Below the pieces are notes generated by a model that was not told the origin of the DNA, made no database searches, and was given only the letters and a program-made list of their open reading frames with translations. The translations under genes were made by a program, and so were the position numbers. This document shows, piece after piece, positions 5,435-6,172 of a DNA stretch of 6,172 nt (position 1 is the first letter of the stretch; every line of letters starts with the position of its first letter). Origin of the DNA: Bdellovibrionales bacterium (lineage in GTDB: Bacteria > Bdellovibrionota > Bdellovibrionia > Bdellovibrionales > Bdellovibrionaceae); contig DAHVKR010000088.1 of NCBI GenBank assembly GCA_027320785.1, positions 1 through 6,172 of the forward strand. Direction: 5' to 3'.

Positions 5435-6172
5435 TTATCCTACCAGTTTATCTTTAACGCGCGGGATATTTTCCTTTAAATTCAGCCAGAGTTGTTCGAC
5501 CCTTTGCTCGGTGCGAGCATCTACCTCACCGTAGTTTGTTTCAACTATGCAACCTCCAACAGAAATATCAGGGTTTGCTACAAACTTGATTGTTTGAAGA
5601 AAATCAAACTCGACTTTTTGTTGAGCTTGGAGATTTTCCAAAAAGGCCAGTTGCTTATCTGAAACATGGATTATGATATTTTCTTCCCCTTGAGCCAACT
5701 CAACCGCGTGACGAATAACTTCCACAATGGGCTGATTATCATATTCTAAATGATGCTGGGCTAGTTTTGAAGCCATGTGAAACAGGAGTTTTACAAGATG
5801 AGCCTCATTAAAATGTCCCATTTCAACTTTCATGTTTTTAAGTGTTTTAACAATTTCTGACATCTCTGAAAGAGATTCCTGAATGATACCGGAATGTTCC
5901 TCGAAAGCTTTTTTCGTGCCCTCATCAAGTCCCAGCTTATAGCCTTCCTTATAAGCCTTTTCTTCAACCTCTTTTAGCTTTTCAAGAGCCTTCGTTTCAA
6001 TTCTTTCTTCATAACTTTCTTTTTCAATCTGCTCAACACCCGTTTGAATACGAATCACGTCATTCATTCGAAAATCGGCACCTTGTTTTTTTGACTCTAA
6101 GTAGTTCAATGCTTGAGGAGGCGTCCCAAGTTCAAACTTAATAGGATTATAGTTAAGAACTGTCTCCTCAGC
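5435..6172 (-). CDS. fliH: Flagellar assembly protein FliH, 5'-truncated by the window edge
   Basis: FliH dimerises, binds the N-terminus of FliI, controls its ATPase activity and tethers it to the C-ring. It resembles the peripheral stalk (b/E subunits) of rotary ATPases. 245 codons are visible. A TTG at 6109 could be taken as a start, but the frame stays open upstream to the window edge. The extra 21 residues (NYNPIKFELGTPPQ) read like FliH N-terminal sequence and no Shine-Dalgarno precedes the TTG, so the real start lies outside. Visible residues 45-70 form a Glu/Lys-rich helix. A glycine zipper, A-x3-G-x3-G-x3-G-x3-A, follows at 73-89. A helical part covers 90-160, then the C-terminal alpha/beta domain with IIIHVSD and the family pattern FVANPDISVGGCIVETNYGEVDART (198-221). 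fliG would be expected immediately upstream. The stop is 1 nt from the fliI start. Confidence 0.95.
   Translation of the reverse strand, partial: AEETVLNYNPIKFELGTPPQALNYLESKKQGADFRMNDVIRIQTGVEQIEKESYEERIETKALEKLKEVEEKAYKEGYKLGLDEGTKKAFEEHSGIIQESLSEMSEIVKTLKNMKVEMGHFNEAHLVKLLFHMASKLAQHHLEYDNQPIVEVIRHAVELAQGEENIIIHVSDKQLAFLENLQAQQKVEFDFLQTIKFVANPDISVGGCIVETNYGEVDARTEQRVEQLWLNLKENIPRVKDKLVG
5438..5442 (-). promoter_or_regulatory. Modest ribosome binding site of fliI, inside the fliH end
   Basis: The coding strand reads TAGGATAAAATG. AGGA lies within the last fliH codons and the TAA stop sits in the 4-nt spacer. This is weaker than the sites before fliK and flgD, and the layout implies termination-reinitiation coupling between fliH and fliI. 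Confidence 0.6.
5906..5956 (-). other. GxxxG glycine-zipper segment in FliH
   Basis: These codons encode AYKEGYKLGLDEGTKKA, in which small residues recur every fourth position (A, G, G, G, A). GxxxG repeats in the FliH/YscL family are known as tight helix-helix packing elements of the dimer stalk. It supports the FliH call and marks the dimer interface. Confidence 0.8.

Overview
This window is a stretch of a bacterial flagellar biosynthesis operon. Six genes lie head to tail on the minus strand, with nearly all bases coding. In transcription order (right to left) they are: fliH (5' end outside the window), fliI, fliJ, a single-pass membrane coiled-coil protein of the MotE/YlxF family with an MgtE-N-like domain, fliK, and flgD (3' end outside the window). 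No plus-strand gene, RNA gene, mobile element, CRISPR array, promoter or rho-independent terminator can be supported. The plus-strand open frames are shadows of the minus-strand genes.

The likely host is a Gram-negative, didermic, motile bacterium with GC content in the low 40s (estimated by sampling lines). The order fliH-fliI-fliJ-(ylxF/motE-like)-fliK-flgD is shared by Bacillus and by delta-proteobacterial lineages. The FliJ and FliK style and the GC content recall Bdellovibrio-like predators (Bdellovibrionota). That assignment is an inference from memory of the families, not a search result.

The genes are packed tightly. fliH and fliI are 1 nt apart. fliI and fliJ overlap by 4 nt (GTGA), with a GTG start for fliJ. 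The gap from fliJ to the membrane-protein gene is 18 nt, from there to fliK 17 nt, and from fliK to flgD 22 nt. fliK starts with TTG behind a near-perfect Shine-Dalgarno, and flgD starts with ATG behind the same GGAGGAAA core. fliI has only a modest ribosome site and fliJ no clear one, so both are probably translationally coupled to the gene upstream.

Functionally the block covers the energising and switching parts of the flagellar type III export apparatus and two of its early substrates. FliH (stator/regulator) and FliJ (central stalk) act on the FliI ATPase. FlgD is the exported hook cap that lets FlgE assemble. FliK is the exported hook-length ruler and export-specificity switch. The membrane protein is probably a periplasm-facing factor for the motor or flagellar assembly.

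I found no clearly new system. The points most worth a second look are the poorly characterised MotE/YlxF-like protein, the long and partly structured FliK, the extended FlgD ends, a perfect hairpin that contains the stop codon just ahead of the fliK ribosome site, and the FliH glycine zipper.
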